DNA from: Diospyros lotus
Taxonomy: Eukaryota; Streptophyta; Magnoliopsida; Ericales; Ebenaceae
DNA length: 64,000 nt
Assembly: GCF_014633365.1 (NCBI RefSeq)
Contig: NC_068346.1
Location: 17,257,030-17,321,029, forward strand
Direction: 5' to 3'
Part shown: piece after piece, positions 11,621-21,137 of the stretch
How the letters are laid out: each line of letters starts with the position of its first letter
Numbering within the stretch: the stretch's first letter is position 1
Position numbers and translations under genes: made by a program
The notes under the pieces: model-generated
What the model was told of the DNA's origin: nothing
Database searches by the model: none
Seen by the model: the letters and a program-made list of their open reading frames with translations, nothing else

Positions 11621-12570
11621 TGTTGTTACAAAAAATTCAACAATTAGATTTTATGATGTGTGACCAACTGTTGTAGGCACTTGAGCCTGATGTCTAGTGA
11701 AATAAGATTGCCACAAGAAAAGTTGCCACTAGAGATTTTGCAGCAAGGAAGTTAGCCTCAAGGAATTTTGCTGCAAGGATGTTCGCTACAAGGATCTTAC
11801 CGTAAGGATGTTCGCTGCAAGGATCTTACTGCAAAATGTTCTCCTCAAGGATGTTGCCGCAAGGATGTTATTGCAAGTATGTTTGCCTCAAAAATCTCGC
11901 CACAAGGATATTTGTCACAAGAGAGGTCGTCGCAAGGATATTGCCTCGTTGATACTCAAAAATAGGTTAGAAGGCTCGCGAGAATCCTCACTCGCGATGA
12001 CCCTCTGATGCCTAAATCAGTACGAAATGAAAATAATTGTTCACAAAAAAATAATAAAAACGTAGTCAATGTGTCAAAATTTTATTGAATTCGAAAGTCA
12101 TTTTTAGTGTCTTGTAGCTGTGTATTTATAGGGAGCAATTCCTAAGGCTGTTAGGTGTTGACACGTGTTAGTTGTTGAGTGGGGGTATTGGTTTTGCCGA
12201 GATGAGGCCCTTGTTGCGAGGACCACAATGTTGCAAGGTGCTTGGCCGCAAGCCTCCTTGTTGAGAGCCATGTTGTTGTTAGCCTTCTTGCCCCGAGCCA
12301 CCATGCAACGCCTCAACCATTTGTCGCAAGTCATCGTGCAACGCCTTCGCTCCTATGCCGTAAGGCTCATTACCGCGAGCCACCTTGCTGCAATGCTCAT
12401 TGCCGCGACGTCAGGCTCCCTGCCATAAGCCCCCTTCGCCATAAACTTCGCCCCTATGTCGCAAACTTCCTTGCAATGCCCACCCTTACTACAAGCCCTT
12501 ATGTTGCAAGGCTTCAGCTGCAATTCTCTATGTCGCAAGGCTTTTTTTTTTTTTTTTTTTTTGCATCTTA
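11621..12570 (-). mobile_element. LTR-like repeat F, high-coordinate copy
   Basis: It starts TGTTGTTACAAAAAATTCAA next to the primer site. Bases 11700-11950 hold a run of about 15-20 bp units built on CGCAAGGATGTT, and 12200-12540 a second set built on GCAAGCC / CCGCGAGCC. It shares GGTTAGAAGGCTCGCG and CCTCTGATGC with 200-1113. The right edge is vague and ends in a T21 tract (12542-12562). Confidence 0.5.
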
Positions 12571-14035
12571 GAGCACACTGCCCAAGCTTGAATATCTTTT
12601 TTACTTTAAAAAATTCTCCTTTTTCTCTGTCTAGTTTTTTATGATACTAGAAGTATAAATACATTTCAAATATCAAAATCAATTGCATATATAATCTAAT
12701 AGATAAAATTAAATTGCAATAACAAAATTATCAGTGCAATAATTACAAATTAAAAAAATCCACAAGGCTGTGTCTTGTCACAAAATTAAGACATCATTAT
12801 CAAGAAATAAATATTTTTATAAATAACATAACATAATATTAATAAATGATGATTTTATCATCTTAATGAATGTCATAAAGAAATTCCCGTATCAATCCAA
12901 GAGAAGTTTGATTTTTGTAGGCAATAGGTGATAGTGGTGTGCAAAATTTTGAGTTAACTAAAATAACCGAATTGAACTAATTGAAATTGTTGATTTAGTT
13001 TGATTTTAAAATCCGTAAATTTTAATTATTTCAATTCGATTTGGTTTTCATATTGAAAAAAATCAAAATAATTGAACTAATCAAATCTCAAAATGACATC
13101 ATTTTTGGCCAGAATATAAGAAGGAGAACATAACAAATTGAATCAAATATAAAAAAGGCTGCCCTTTGCCTTCAAGCCTTCCCCTTCGTCTCCTGTTGTT
13201 GTCTCTGATTGATCCCAAGTTTTCCACCGGCCAACCTTTATTCTCTACCTTCGACACCAACGACAACTCGCCTTATTCCCATTGCTACCAACATCTCACT
13301 TTCACTCCATTGTGCTCAGTCATCGACGCCACCTCGACAACCACCATCGCATCAAACGCCACTTGTGTTTCTTTCAACGATTTATGACATCTAGGCTTCA
13401 ATCCCTTGGATAATGTTTCTGGCGACCTTCTCAATTTTTTGGTATATACACATATAAACAAGTATGGGTATTTTGAACATTAAAACTTAGATTTATTAAA
13501 ATTCAATTGTTAAATTATTTTGATATTTGAGTATGCTAATCGTTGAACCAACGCTAATTTAATGGTTAGTTTTGATTGTCGGAATCCATTGTCGACGGCG
13601 ATTGACAACGTTTTTAAAAAAATGCAAGTTTTGATAATAAAATTAATTTTAGATCGATTTATAAAAAAATTAAATTAAACTTAATTTTTGATATATGAAT
13701 TATTAGGGTCGGATGAATCTGATGACCAATTTTGATTATTGGAATTACAGGGTGGCTCAGTGGACAACAGTAAGCTGAAAATTATTTCAGTTCGTTCGTT
13801 TTTTTTTTTTTTGGTTGATTTTCTTGCATTTTTTTCGATTATTTCGTTAGTTTTTTTATTATTTTAATTTTTAATTTATTTGGTCGGATCCGATTCTTTT
13901 TAAAATGTTAATTTATTTAGTTTTAATCCGTGAACGGAGCTCAATGCTCACCCCAGCAGGCGAGATACATGATTTTCCTCTGGCAGAATATTTTCTAACC
14001 GAAATGCCAATTTTCCTCCCAGAAGCTCATGAACA
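12571..14035. other. AT-rich intergenic region upstream of the PPR gene
   Basis: Non-coding. Near 12945 the phrase GTGGTGTGCAAAATTTTGAG, followed by alternating AACCGAATTGAAC / AATTCGATTTGGTTTT, resembles the ends and body of plant hAT-like non-autonomous elements. I could not define a terminal-repeat pair. The short frames around 13166-13394 lack homology that I recognise. The promoter and 5' UTR of the PPR gene should lie in 13700-14035; no clear TATA box can be assigned in this T-rich stretch. Confidence 0.4.
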
Positions 14036-16051
14036 ATGCAAAGCACGAAATTGTCCTCCATTGCTTCTACCATGAGAAGCTTCATACGCAGGTACAGTTA
14101 CGGACCCGCATCAGTGCCAACCCCTACTCCGTTGTTGATCTCGTACTTAGAAACTAGCTTTTCTGCCAGTGTCTATTCACGTAACAGAGCCATAGACAAG
14201 GAAATCAAATCTGGGTCTTTGAACTCTGCCCAAAAACTGTTCGACGAAATGCCTATTCGAGATGTTGTTACGTGGAACTTGCTGGTTTCGGGTTTCGGGC
14301 GGTATGGACACGCAGAGCGAGCTCTGTGGCATTATAGTCAAATGGTTTCCAGTGGAATTAGAGAAAGTGCATCCACTTTCTCATCGGTTTTGAGTATTTG
14401 TAGCGACTCGGGGTTTTATGAAGAAGGCATGCAAGTTCACTGCAGGGTGATTGTTTTGGGGTTCAGTATGAATGTTTTTATTGGAAGTTCGCTTGTTGAT
14501 CTTTATACGCAGATGGGTTTCGTTGTTATTGCTTTGAAGTTGTTCAATGATTTGCCACATCGAAATTTAGCTGCATGGAATTTGGTTTTACGTGGATTAT
14601 GTGAACTGGGTCGATCAGATAAGTTGTTAGGTTATTATGGCGATATGAAACTGGACAGTGTTGAGCCTAACGGACTTACTTTTTGCTATTTGATTCGTGG
14701 TTGTGTTAATGAAAGGCTTTTGGATGAAGGAAAGAAGTTCCATTGCTGTGCTCTGAAACTTGGATGGTTAAAATCGAATTTGTTTGTTCTGAATGCTTTG
14801 GTGGATTTTTACTCTGCTTGTGGATGCTTAGATGGTGCAAGGAAATCGTTTGATGTAATTCCAGCTGAGGATGTGATATCATGGAACTCAATTGTTTCAG
14901 TTTATGCTGAAAATCTTTTTCCTCTTTATGCTCTTGAAATGTACACTAGGATGCAGTTGTGGGGGAAAAGGCCATCAGTTCGTTCATTTTTGGGATTCCT
15001 GGGTTTATCTAGTCGGACTCAGAATCTAATTCTCGGTAGGCAAATTCATGGTTGTATTCTGAAATTAGGATTTAATTGTGGAAGCGTTCACATTCAATCT
15101 GCTTTAATTTATATGTATGGGAAATGTGGTGAGATCGACAGTTCGGTATCAGTTTTTGAGGGTATTCCTGAGAGAAGCCATGAGTGTTGCAACTCACTAA
15201 TGACATCTTTATTGCACTGTGGTATCATTGATGACGTGGTGGAGATGTTTGGTTTGATGCATGATGAAGGTATTGAGTTTGACGAAGTAAGCCTGTCTAC
15301 GACACTGAAAGCCTTATCAGTGTCTACTTCTGGTAGCTTGTTTAACTGCACATCATTGCACTGTTGTGCAATAAAATCCGGTTTTGAATCTGATATTGCA
15401 GTCTCTTGTTCGCTGATTGATGCATATTCTAAGTCTGGCCATTTTAGACTTTCTCAACGGATATTTGAGAAACTTTCTTCGCCAAATGTCATCTGCTTCA
15501 CATCGATCATTAATGGATATGCCTGGAATGGAATGGGAAGAGAATGTCTCCAGATGCTTGACACAATGATACAAAAGGGTTTGAAACCGGATAAAGTGAC
15601 ATTTCTGTCTGTTTTAACTGGATGCAATCATTCAGGGCTTTTTGAAGAGGGAAAGCTGGTGTTTGATTCTATGAAATTTGTCTATGGGATAGACCCTGAA
15701 CAGCAGCATTATTCATGTTTGGTTGATCTGCTTGGTCGTGCTGGCTTACTGGATGAAGCAGAAGAGTTACTGGAACAAGCGCCAACTAAATGTGATTCTG
15801 CAATGTGGAGTTCCTTACTGCGAAGTTGTAGGGACCACAAAAATGAAAAAGTGGGACGGAAAGCTGCAACTATCTTGATGGAGCTTGAACCAGACAATTA
15901 TGCTACTTGGATTCACGCCTCAAAATTTTATTCTGAAATTGGAGATTTTGAAACCTCACTGCAAATTAGAGAGCTTGCAATGTTCAGGAAGATGAGGAAG
16001 GAGATTGGTTGCAGTTTGATTGAGGTGAAATATCTCATATTTGTCACTTAA
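14036..16051 (+). CDS. Pentatricopeptide repeat protein, PLS subfamily with E-type C-terminus
   Basis: One uninterrupted exon encodes 671 residues. PPR proteins are organelle RNA-binding proteins. The PLS/E group mostly recognises C-to-U editing sites, each repeat reading about one base. The N-terminus (MRSFIRRYSYG from residue 13) is Arg/Ser-rich and basic, like a mitochondrial or plastid presequence. Repeats are visible throughout, for example AQKLFDEMPIRDVVTWNLLV near residue 65, then VHCRVIVLGFSMNVFIGSSL, and ARKSFDVIPAEDVISWNSIV near residue 275. The end (YSCLVDLLGRAGLLDEAEEL, WSSLLRSCRDHKN, IGCSLIEV) is an E motif; no DYW domain follows. An in-frame TGA two codons upstream limits the start to this ATG or the one at 14072. 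The last residues after IEV look non-conserved, so a short 3' intron at 16023 is possible. It is the only intact gene seen. Confidence 0.93.
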   Translation: MQSTKLSSIASTMRSFIRRYSYGPASVPTPTPLLISYLETSFSASVYSRNRAIDKEIKSGSLNSAQKLFDEMPIRDVVTWNLLVSGFGRYGHAERALWHYSQMVSSGIRESASTFSSVLSICSDSGFYEEGMQVHCRVIVLGFSMNVFIGSSLVDLYTQMGFVVIALKLFNDLPHRNLAAWNLVLRGLCELGRSDKLLGYYGDMKLDSVEPNGLTFCYLIRGCVNERLLDEGKKFHCCALKLGWLKSNLFVLNALVDFYSACGCLDGARKSFDVIPAEDVISWNSIVSVYAENLFPLYALEMYTRMQLWGKRPSVRSFLGFLGLSSRTQNLILGRQIHGCILKLGFNCGSVHIQSALIYMYGKCGEIDSSVSVFEGIPERSHECCNSLMTSLLHCGIIDDVVEMFGLMHDEGIEFDEVSLSTTLKALSVSTSGSLFNCTSLHCCAIKSGFESDIAVSCSLIDAYSKSGHFRLSQRIFEKLSSPNVICFTSIINGYAWNGMGRECLQMLDTMIQKGLKPDKVTFLSVLTGCNHSGLFEEGKLVFDSMKFVYGIDPEQQHYSCLVDLLGRAGLLDEAEELLEQAPTKCDSAMWSSLLRSCRDHKNEKVGRKAATILMELEPDNYATWIHASKFYSEIGDFETSLQIRELAMFRKMRKEIGCSLIEVKYLIFVT

Positions 16052-17205
16052 ACTTTACCTTCAAAAGGACTGATGGACTACACATTATGTGCAGGCAGTT
16101 CAATTGTGCCCAGGCTGATACCAGTTTATTTCCATGCAGAATGTGCTGACAGCACTCCACATGGTATTGCTAAAGGAACCCTGTTCCTTAAGACTTGAGT
16201 TATCTATCCAATGAACAGGAATTTTGTTAATTTGATTCTATTTCTGGTGAATAACTAATAGCATATTTCCTCAACAACAACAATAGAAATCACGATAATA
16301 GATTATGTTTACATTGGTCATTGGTTACTCAATGCAACCCTCCTCTTTTATCTAGGCTTGGGATCAGTTGTGTATGGGAGGAATACCTTCAAGTAGAAGT
16401 TTAGGGGACTACTCAATCCATGGGCTGATATTTCCTCGATTGAAAAAAAAAAAGGGACGCTTGTGGCATCTTCTTTTCCTGTTTGGTTTTGCCAACTGAT
16501 TGGGACCCGTCTACATTCAAGAATTAACATATTCTCAATCACATTATATATTTCATGAGTGTTTTTCCAAATGAGAAACATCTATCATTTTTTTTTAAGT
16601 TCAGTAACAATAAGTTTGCTTCTTTGTGGCTGAAAGATCACAGAGTTCAAGTTGTGGGGATAGCCTATTTGCAAAACAAGGGTATGGTTCTGTACAAACA
16701 ATACCTTCCTCTGAACTACAAAACTGGGGGCCTTGTGCACTAGGAATTCCCTTTTAGCAACTCTCCATGAAGCATGATTCAGAGTTAGCTTATGTAACAA
16801 TTTGACTGGTGAATGTCAGTGCATTGGACCCATGTCTGAAGTAAAGCAAAGGCCTCTAAAAAATTATTCTTACACTTGAAGGCTGGGCATGTAGAAATTA
16901 TGAAGTCTTCATGTGCTTTCAAGCCAAGCCATATATACTTGAGCTAACTGCATTTGCAATTCCAATCTTGATATATGAGTTCATACTTGATTGTCTCACA
17001 TGATTTATGCAAAATGATTAAGTCTACCAACCCACAATAACCAATAAAAACATGGAAAATTTCTTCTTTGTTTCCTTTGTAGGTTTCTGAACGGTGGCTT
17101 GTAGAACTGCAGAAAGCAATTTATCTGTCTCATATCTGCTATTGGATGGCTTGAAAACTTGGAGATAGAAGAAAGGGATTATATCAGACCTTTTGACTTC
17201 CATCA
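16052..17205. other. Region between the PPR gene and polygalacturonase exon 1
   Basis: Non-coding as far as I can see. It should hold the PPR 3' UTR and, if it survives, the promoter and signal-peptide exon of the polygalacturonase gene. I could not recognise a signal peptide in any plus-strand frame. Confidence 0.4.
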
Positions 17206-17452
17206 TGGACAAGTGAAGATAATGGCAAGCTTCTTGTGAAAGTGGATGGATTTGGTGCAGTTGGTGATGGGGTTTCTGATGATACGAAGGTGACTAAACT
17301 CATCTTCTCAGCCTATGTTGCTCTGCTCAAATTTATACAAAGCTGATTTTCGTTGTATAAGTTGGAGAATGCATTTTAGGGGCTTGACTCCATTTCAAGT
17401 CTTAAAAAAGCATAAGATTGAGAAACTACAATGACCTGATCAACATAATTGG

Positions 17453-17775
17453 CGATGAAGATCATAAAAACAAATATTTTGGGAAACAATATTGGAAGCA
17501 TAAAAGTAGAATTTAGTATTGTTTTATTAGTTTCTTTATTTTAATTCGTTTCCTAGTTTCTTTTATCCTAGAATCCTAATAGATTGGAATTACCTTTATA
17601 ATCTTAATTAGATTATATCAAAGAATCCTAGTTAGAATAGGTTTTTATCTATTAGTTGTCTATAAATCCTCAAGTGAAGTTTTGAAGGACAAACTTTGAT
17701 GAATAATATTGAATATTGTTATTGGTTTTGAGTAATCGAGATTACTCTTGTTTCTTTGGTTTGGGTTTTGCTTCA
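17453..17775 (+). mobile_element. 5' LTR of element A
   Basis: The 323-bp repeat matches the three pieces of the 3' LTR at 51665-51767, 52016-52076 and 57172-57355. It ends TTTTGCTTCA; the 3' copy ends TTTTGCATCA. Confidence 0.9.
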
Positions 17776-17777
17776 AT

Positions 17778-17790
17778 TGGTATCAGAGCT
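17778..17790 (+). other. Primer binding site of element A (tRNA-iMet)
   Basis: TGGTATCAGAGCT lies two bases after the LTR end, matching the plant initiator-Met tRNA 3' end. Confidence 0.92.
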
Positions 17791-17978
17791 GAAAGTCTTG
17801 AATCATTTTTAGGGATTTTCTAAAAATTTTTGGGGAATCAGCTAGCCTTACAACCTACATCATTGCAATTCTTCAAGTTTTCACAACATCAGCACATCAA
17901 AACACATATACCAGTGAAAACCCTAGCTAGAGAAATCAATATCATTAGAAGCCTTCCATATCACCTATAGAAGACTTC

Positions 17979-18331
17979 TGTCAGGTCCTTAGATCTAACA
18001 AGGTCAATTCTCTGCTAATTGAGAGAATTATGGCAGAACTTAGGGTGAAGTGTGAGGAAGATTCGAAGAAAGAGAGGAAAACAGAAGTAGGTGAGAGAGA
18101 AAGCAAGATCAAGAGAGAGAAATTGAGAGTGAGAAACAGAGAATTTCTAGAAAAATGCTTTGATGATTTCATTCAGCTGGATTAGGTTTTTATACTAATC
18201 TAGGTGGTTTAGTTTGGCACCAATCATTGCAATACAAAGTACAACTTTGAACAGCTTGTTATAGTACAACTGCTGTAACCACCATACCAAAAATATCAAG
18301 AAACGCTTATACAAATATTAGGTTCCTGGCA
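17979..18331. mobile_element. Small solo LTR (353 bp), TSD ACTTC
   Basis: ACTTC flanks both sides (17974-17978 and 18332-18336). The insert begins TGTCAGG and ends CCTGGCA, a TG..CA terminus with a short inverted repeat. The inverted arm of element A at about 46900-46950 lacks this insert and reads straight across the site, confirming the boundaries. It has no coding content. Confidence 0.85.
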
Positions 18332-19438
18332 ACTTCCTTGAAGCCCTAGTTGAGCAAAAGACTCACTGAGCACGTTGAAAACAAGAACTAGTAGTTTTGA
18401 AAAACCCTAGGCATTGAAGCCATCACCATTGAGATCCTTTCCCTACCATCGCTGGAGAGTTAAAACCCTAGGCAACAGTCTCGTTGGAAGCTTCCGATCG
18501 TCAAAAGCCATATCCGCTGAAGTTGGAACCAGTCGAAAACCCTAGCTTGTCTTGAAGTAAAACTAGTAGCAATCGACGACAACCTTGTTGGAATCCTCAT
18601 AGCCTTCAACAACCCTTAAACGAAGCCATTGGCGTGCTAGTCTGTGATCAATGGTACCCCAGTCGCTATCACAAGTTCTAGCCACAGTCTTGCCACAAAC
18701 CCACCATCATTGCTCCCTCTTTGTTGTTGCACTGTAAGTCTAACCCTAATCCAATTTCTCAAACCAAACCCTAACTCTATTTGAATATCCATTATCCATT
18801 AACTTGAGTCCTAATTTGGACCCTACTGCTCCCAAACCCAACAGCCCACAAGCCTTTATCCAACCCGACCAAAATACCTGCAGGCTTCATTCCCTTTTAC
18901 ACCATTAGCCCTACTTTCACTTTGCTTTGGTAAGGTATCCTCTTTCCTCTGAAAATTTGATTAATATTTATATATTGGGTATCTTTGCTAAATTGTTTTA
19001 GGTTTATTTAATTTTCTTTCATAGCCAAGAGAGAGAGAGAAAAAAAATTCCTTACCTTATTTGTTGCATCTTAAGCATTATTTTTTTTGTTATTGATATT
19101 TTCATTTAATTTAAATTCTTTAGTCCTGTTTGTGTATCCTAGTAGGTTTCTAATCTGCATTTAAGTTGCAATTTGAGTCTTCTCAGGATTCACTTAACCT
19201 ATTGCATCACTCCTTAGCCTTCTCCCATTACTATTTGTTTACTTGCCCATGGCCTCCAACAAACATGAACAACCTTTTTCCACTACATTTAAGTTGCAAA
19301 TTAAATTCCTTAGTCCTCTTTGTGCATCCCAGTAGGTTTCTCGTTTGCATTTAAGTTCCAATTTGAGTCTTCTCAGGATTCACTTAACCTATTGCATCAC
19401 TCCTTAGCCTTCTCCCATTACTATTTGTTTACTTGCCC

Positions 19439-19627
19439 ATGGCCCCCAACAAACATGAACAACTTTTTTCCACTACACCAATTGATCTTCAATCATTTCA
19501 CAATTCCATAAAATCCATTGAAACCATAATGAACAATCTCGAGAGGCTTTCGAATACAGTGGAAACACTTATTGAATTGATGGCACAAGTTCTCAAAATA
19601 TTGGGAGCCAATGTCTCATGTGAGTGA
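19439..19627 (+). pseudogene. Element A gag N-terminus only
   Basis: From the ATG at 19439 the frame reads MAPNKHEQLFSTTPIDLQSF, then an amphipathic stretch with MNNLERLSNTVETLIELM. This looks like the start of a chromovirus Gag, which usually begins with a short polar region and coiled coil. It stops after about 61 residues; the capsid core and zinc knuckle are absent. A second, inverted copy of the same beginning lies at 19733-19915 on the minus strand, with PTNTNNLL / NKHKQPSSTTPIDLQ. The rest of gag was lost at the inversion breakpoint. Confidence 0.6.
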
Positions 19628-19732
19628 GGGATCATATTGGAAGTAATGTGTATCCTTGGGGTATTGAGTGGCCATGTACAAGCTCATTAGAATGGGCAGA
19701 ATCTACAAAATCATCTCCTATCTTTTACTTAC

Positions 19733-20041
19733 CTAGTATTCTGAGGACTTGTGTGTCATTTGTTTAACAAGTGTTTCTGCTGTATTCAAAAGACTCTCGA
19801 GATTGTTCATTCTAATTTCAATAGATTTTATGGAATTATGTGTTGATTGAAGATCAATTGGTGTAGTGGAAGAAGGTTGTTTGTGTTTGTTGGGGGGACA
19901 TGGGCAAGTAAACAAATATTAATGGTACTAGGATGCATAAATAGGAGAAGGGAATTTAAATTAAATGAAAATAGTAGTAACAAAAAAAAAAGAAAATAAT
20001 GCTTGAGATGCAACAATTAAGGTAGGGAATTTTTTATTTTT
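19733..20041 (-). repeat. Right (inverted) arm, part 1: gag start and leader
   Basis: This is the reverse complement of about 19046-19602. It contains the inverted gag start IDLQSTHNSIKSIE and the TTGTTGCATCTCAAGCATTATT phrase. It is interrupted at GGTTT (20042) by element B and continues at 46161. Confidence 0.85.
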
Positions 20042-20046
20042 GGTTT

Positions 20047-20919
20047 TGTTGTGGGATAACCTAGCAAAACCCAACCAATCCCCAACGAAGTATCAAAGAA
20101 GGCTGAAGACCCCGAAGAATCTTCCAGGCATAGTCATTCGATGACTCCAGAGGGTCTTCGGGGGAGCCTCATTCAAGGTATACTCTTCGGGGGTATCCTA
20201 TCCTCGAAGGTACCTTCAGGCCAAGGCCTTATCCGCAGACTTTTCACCTAAAGAGTCGAGCCACCTGCGTATGCCACGTGTCTTGCCTTGCCACGTGGCC
20301 TAGTGCTCGAAACCTATAAATACCCTCTTGATTCGTGTGCTCGGGATCTAGATCTAGCACCCGGTGACCCAAACCCAACTCTTATAATCCAAACCCATCT
20401 AAAGACACCCATCCGAAGACACACATTCGAAGATTCAGACACATAACCCATACCCATTCTACCTTTTGCATCATGACATCGTCTGACTTTGGCATGGGAG
20501 GGCTCGCGCGGGAAAGTTCTCGCTGTGCTTTTTAACTGTTCTTGTGCCACACACATCCTGAAGACCCATTCGGAGATAGTAAGGCAATAACAGCTCCCGA
20601 AGACTTCTCAACTCTCCTGGAGTCGACCCATCCGAAGATAAACCCAACCAAAGACCCATAGCCTTCAGGGATCCACCCTCCCGAAGACTCTACGGACTAT
20701 CAGCCATCCAAAGACTCGGGGAATTCATCTTGCTCTCACGGATAACAGATTGAGCCTAGCCTTATGAACTCTGCTCTCCCGGACCGCGGATCAAGCCATT
20801 CTCTAGCCAGACGCTTGCTAGTGCCACTTACCAGCACAAACCTTACTCCTAACTTACCAGATTCTGCTAAGCTATTTTCTAAGAGAAACAAATTTAATTA
20901 TTGTATCCCTGCAACAACA
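20047..20919 (+). mobile_element. 5' LTR of element B
   Basis: It begins TGTTGTGGG and ends GCAACAACA (3' copy GCAACAATA). It is rich in variants of CCGAAGACTC / GTCTTCGGGG, the LTR's own short-motif array. CCTATAAATACCC at about 20313 is a likely TATA box. Confidence 0.85.
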
Positions 20920-20922
20920 ATT

Positions 20923-20940
20923 TGGTGTCGTTTGTGGGAA
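20923..20940 (+). other. Primer binding site of element B
   Basis: TGGTGTCGTTTGTGGGAA follows the LTR after three bases. This style is common in plant Tat/Athila-type elements; I do not assign the tRNA. Confidence 0.7.
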
Positions 20941-21137
20941 ATGAGCTAAAGGTGTCTCCAAGAAGACAAGGAAAACAAGGTCTTCTTGTGCAAGAGCGTC
21001 CCAGCTTGAGGCCACATATACCAATCTCCTCAGACAATGGGAGGCTGCCACTAGGGAGCATCCTTCAACTATTTCCCTAGGTTCATGGGTCGTGGGCCCT
21101 ACAACATCTCAACAAAGATAGGGGAGTCGAGGGGCTA

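Larger units (their letters stand above)
17690..19602 (+). repeat. Left arm of the inverted duplication in element A
   Basis: LTR end, primer site, leader and gag start of A. The reverse complement is found in 19733-20041 (matching about 19046-19602) and 46161-47215 (matching about 17690-19045). The arm includes the extra 353-bp solo LTR and a tandem copy of roughly 180 bp (19145-19325 and 19325-19500) that the other arm lacks. Confidence 0.85.

Noticed and set aside
13166..13394. Overlapping small ORFs with a hydrophobic start (LPLRLLLLSLIDP)
   Set aside because: Looks like a signal peptide by composition, but two overlapping frames are open equally well and no homology or intron context supports a gene.
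12945..13930. hAT-type MITE with terminal inverted repeats
   Set aside because: The GTGGTGTGCAAAATTTTG phrase is suggestive, but no matching inverted end or 8-bp TSD could be found; 13760-13930 is only compositionally similar.
16348..16581. Minus ORF of 77 residues downstream of the PPR gene
   Set aside because: Contains an A-tract translated as FFF; no domain and no context.
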